DNA from: Cellvibrionaceae bacterium
Lineage (GTDB): Bacteria; Pseudomonadota; Gammaproteobacteria; Pseudomonadales; Cellvibrionaceae
Direction: 5' to 3'
NCBI GenBank assembly: GCA_021151825.1
Contig: JAGKWQ010000003.1
Coordinates: 186,001 to 250,000, forward strand
DNA: 64,000 bases
Position 1 is the stretch's first letter; every line of letters starts with the position of its first letter. The notes under the pieces were generated by a model. It had not been told where the DNA came from and did no database searches. It was given only the letters and a program-made list of their open reading frames with translations. The position numbers and the translations under genes were made by a program. This document shows positions 62,170 to 64,000 of the stretch, piece after piece.

Positions 62170-63888
62170 CTAAAATTTCTGTTGTGCGCCAATAGTAAGC
62201 TGATATTTGTCGACATTATCTTTTGCCGTTAGCGGAGTAGCGATATCGACATGCACTACATTACCAATACGTACTTTACTCGAACTTAAACGCAAACCGA
62301 AACCAACGTTACTCAAGGTTGGGCTGTAACCATATTGCTCCAGGCCCCAGGCTTTACCCACATCGAAAAAAGCCACAGCACCCAGGCGTAATATATTGAA
62401 CACGTGGATATCGGAAAAATAACGGCGCTCAATGGTAAACACATAACTTTTTTCACCGCGCTGGAAGTCCGTTGGATAACCGCGCAATCCAGTCATGTCA
62501 CCCACAGTTAACTCTTCATATTGAGCCAAATCCTGCCCAAGACTGTAGTTAAGCCCCATGTACCAGCGACGCTTATCATCATCAAAATAATTGTATGCAA
62601 AGCTAGCCGTCATCACTGCACTATTTCCATTGGCCAAACGATTGTAGTGACGACCATCCAACTTAAGCGATGTTTCAAAAATATGTCGCGCATCAAAATC
62701 GACAATGTAACTGTATTTACCAATGTAACGATAAATATCATCAGGATTATCGAAACTGGTGCCGGCATAACCTAAACGGAATACCAGATTGTGTCCCAAC
62801 GCAACGTCTTCAGGACGCTGGATTTGATTAATGTTTTTAAAAACACCATAACGATTTTGCAGGTATTGATATTCAACCCAGGGATAAACCAGTTTACGCT
62901 GATCGGGAATTGGCATCAGCGTTTCGTCGGTAGGATAAAATTTGTCTTCTTCGTTGGAAATACCGACAACCCAACGCTGGGTATGACCTTCCTGAATATC
63001 CGTCGCTACACCAAAAAACATCCGGTTTGACATACTTTGGTGACGGAACTCATTGATCTCTTCATCCATATGGCGAATAGGTAATTCCTGACTGACATCC
63101 TGCGTGTAAAAGCCGGCAGACCAGGGAGTTTCCAGAGAATAAAATGGATGGGAAATATCGACAATGGTGTCGCGGCCGTCGCTGGTATCGGCGAAATAAA
63201 GTTTGGTTGCAATTTGCGAATTAAAAATATGCGGATTACTGAATTCATATGACACCAGATTGCGCTGGGTATTTTCTTCGTAACCAATGGTGAGGTTTGT
63301 TCCTGTACCAAATACGTTGCCATCGGAAATCGCAAGACCTGAATTGGTCCCTTCAGATTCTTTGCTCACGGAGAATTGTGGCTCCAACGCCCAGGAATCC
63401 TGAGTAACCACCATCAAATCCACTTGGTCATCACAGATGGTAACCGGCAAGATGTACGCGTTGGTTAAGTAAGAACGCTTACGTAAAATGCGCTCACTTT
63501 CCTGAACTTTTTTAATGTCCAGCAAATCATTTTCGCGAAATAACAATTGCGCTTCGATGGTTCCGGGACGAGTGTTGACGTGTAATTTATTTAAAAATAA
63601 ATAAAGGGAATTGTTTTCATCGGGATCATCCTTGTTAAAAACTGAAATGGTGTTGTATTCAATGTGGCGAATTTTTTTACCCGCTAACGAATCAAAAATT
63701 TTTGAGTCAATGCGGGTATTTTTTAAATCGTCAATTTTTGCACGGTAACTGCCAAATGGTTTACAGCTAGGGTCAGTCTCTGGCGTATCTTCAGCTTGCG
63801 CGTTTACAGCCAGCATGAAAAGAGAGAGTGCGCTGACACGCAACGCAGATAATCCTTTTGGAAGCCCGGCATACGGGACTCTAATCAT
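62170..63888 (-). CDS. Omp85/BamA-TamA-like outer-membrane barrel protein
   Basis: The protein has 572 residues with a signal peptide ending VNAQA. A POTRA-like region (about 65-160) precedes a 16-stranded type C-terminal beta-barrel (from about 170). The Omp85 loop-6 signature is DMTGLRGYPTDF (family VRGY/F), and the protein ends in F (GAQQKF), a beta-signal recognised by BamA. It is shorter than BamA (about 800) and TamA (about 580, three POTRA), so it is probably an accessory translocator or a phospholipid or autotransporter-linked barrel. Substrate unknown. Upstream bases 63889-64000 show nothing I can name. Confidence 0.85.
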   Translation of the reverse strand: MIRVPYAGLPKGLSALRVSALSLFMLAVNAQAEDTPETDPSCKPFGSYRAKIDDLKNTRIDSKIFDSLAGKKIRHIEYNTISVFNKDDPDENNSLYLFLNKLHVNTRPGTIEAQLLFRENDLLDIKKVQESERILRKRSYLTNAYILPVTICDDQVDLMVVTQDSWALEPQFSVSKESEGTNSGLAISDGNVFGTGTNLTIGYEENTQRNLVSYEFSNPHIFNSQIATKLYFADTSDGRDTIVDISHPFYSLETPWSAGFYTQDVSQELPIRHMDEEINEFRHQSMSNRMFFGVATDIQEGHTQRWVVGISNEEDKFYPTDETLMPIPDQRKLVYPWVEYQYLQNRYGVFKNINQIQRPEDVALGHNLVFRLGYAGTSFDNPDDIYRYIGKYSYIVDFDARHIFETSLKLDGRHYNRLANGNSAVMTASFAYNYFDDDKRRWYMGLNYSLGQDLAQYEELTVGDMTGLRGYPTDFQRGEKSYVFTIERRYFSDIHVFNILRLGAVAFFDVGKAWGLEQYGYSPTLSNVGFGLRLSSSKVRIGNVVHVDIATPLTAKDNVDKYQLTIGAQQKF

Positions 63889-64000
63889 AAAACATGTCTC
63901 AAATATTCACTGGGGAATTGGCGGACAAGCTAATTACGAGTACTTGGACAAAATAATTTCTGTTGAGTTTCAAGTTTAGCAGGCGCGCAACTTACCACGC

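Overview
The window looks like chromosome of a polysaccharide-degrading gammaproteobacterium close to Cellvibrio (order Cellvibrionales or Pseudomonadales). Two secreted glycoside hydrolases, a GH10 xylanase and a GH18 chitinase, carry several carbohydrate-binding modules. Poly-serine linkers of the SSVASS type occur in the chitinase and in a CotH-type lipoprotein. The housekeeping gene order (aat-bpt-infA-clpA-clpS-cspD-idh; gacS-cysM-rlmD-relA-mazG; mucD/lepA-lepB-rnc-era-recO; motY-pyrC-rnt) is the one I remember from Pseudomonas. That comparison is from memory, not a search. I see no tRNA, rRNA, transposase, integrase, prophage or CRISPR array.

Layout. 1-2.5 kb: the end of an unidentified membrane protein, then a translationally coupled iron-uptake-type operon (DUF3649, PepSY/TM, DUF3325). 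2.5-5.5 kb: AT-rich stretch with a small ORF that contains an 8-bp tandem repeat, a DUF4142 protein, a small RMF-like ORF and rlmE. 5.6-11 kb: a phytase-like lipoprotein and two oxidoreductases. 11-18.4 kb: the xylanase, a SpoU methyltransferase overlapping a secreted alpha/beta hydrolase, and an esterase plus polysaccharide deacetylase pair. 18.5-23.3 kb: the stress operon prkA-yeaH-spoVR. 23.5-31.2 kb: the N-degron module (aat, bpt, clpA, clpS) with infA, cspD and monomeric isocitrate dehydrogenase. 31.4-44 kb: rluE, an HD-GYP protein, mazG-relA-rlmD, a CotH-kinase lipoprotein inserted next to cysM, and a GacS/BarA hybrid kinase. 44-49.5 kb: the operon lepA-lepB-DUF4845-rnc-era-recO. 49.5-50.9 kb: an accessory insert with a broken or frameshifted gene and a small ORF. 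51-64 kb: mucD, motY, pyrC-rnt-yjbR, a MaoC hydratase, the chitinase, djlA, gloA-selO and an Omp85-type barrel.

Functional links. The two Aat/Bpt transferases add destabilising residues to protein N-termini; ClpS recognises these and ClpA unfolds the substrate. RelA, MazG, the GacS-like kinase, the HD-GYP protein and PrkA/YeaH give the region a strong stress and second-messenger theme. The xylanase, chitinase, phytase-like lipoprotein, CotH lipoprotein, esterases and deacetylase form the exported, nutrient-scavenging layer.

Most of the window is conventional. The parts that most deserve checking are the gene at 49822-50351, which reads as one protein only if two +1 shifts occur, each at an in-frame TGA; the octanucleotide-repeat ORF at 2949-3200, whose frame would change with repeat number; the alpha/beta hydrolase with a repetitive C-terminal extension; and CG- or AT-centred palindromes in front of the xylanase and chitinase.
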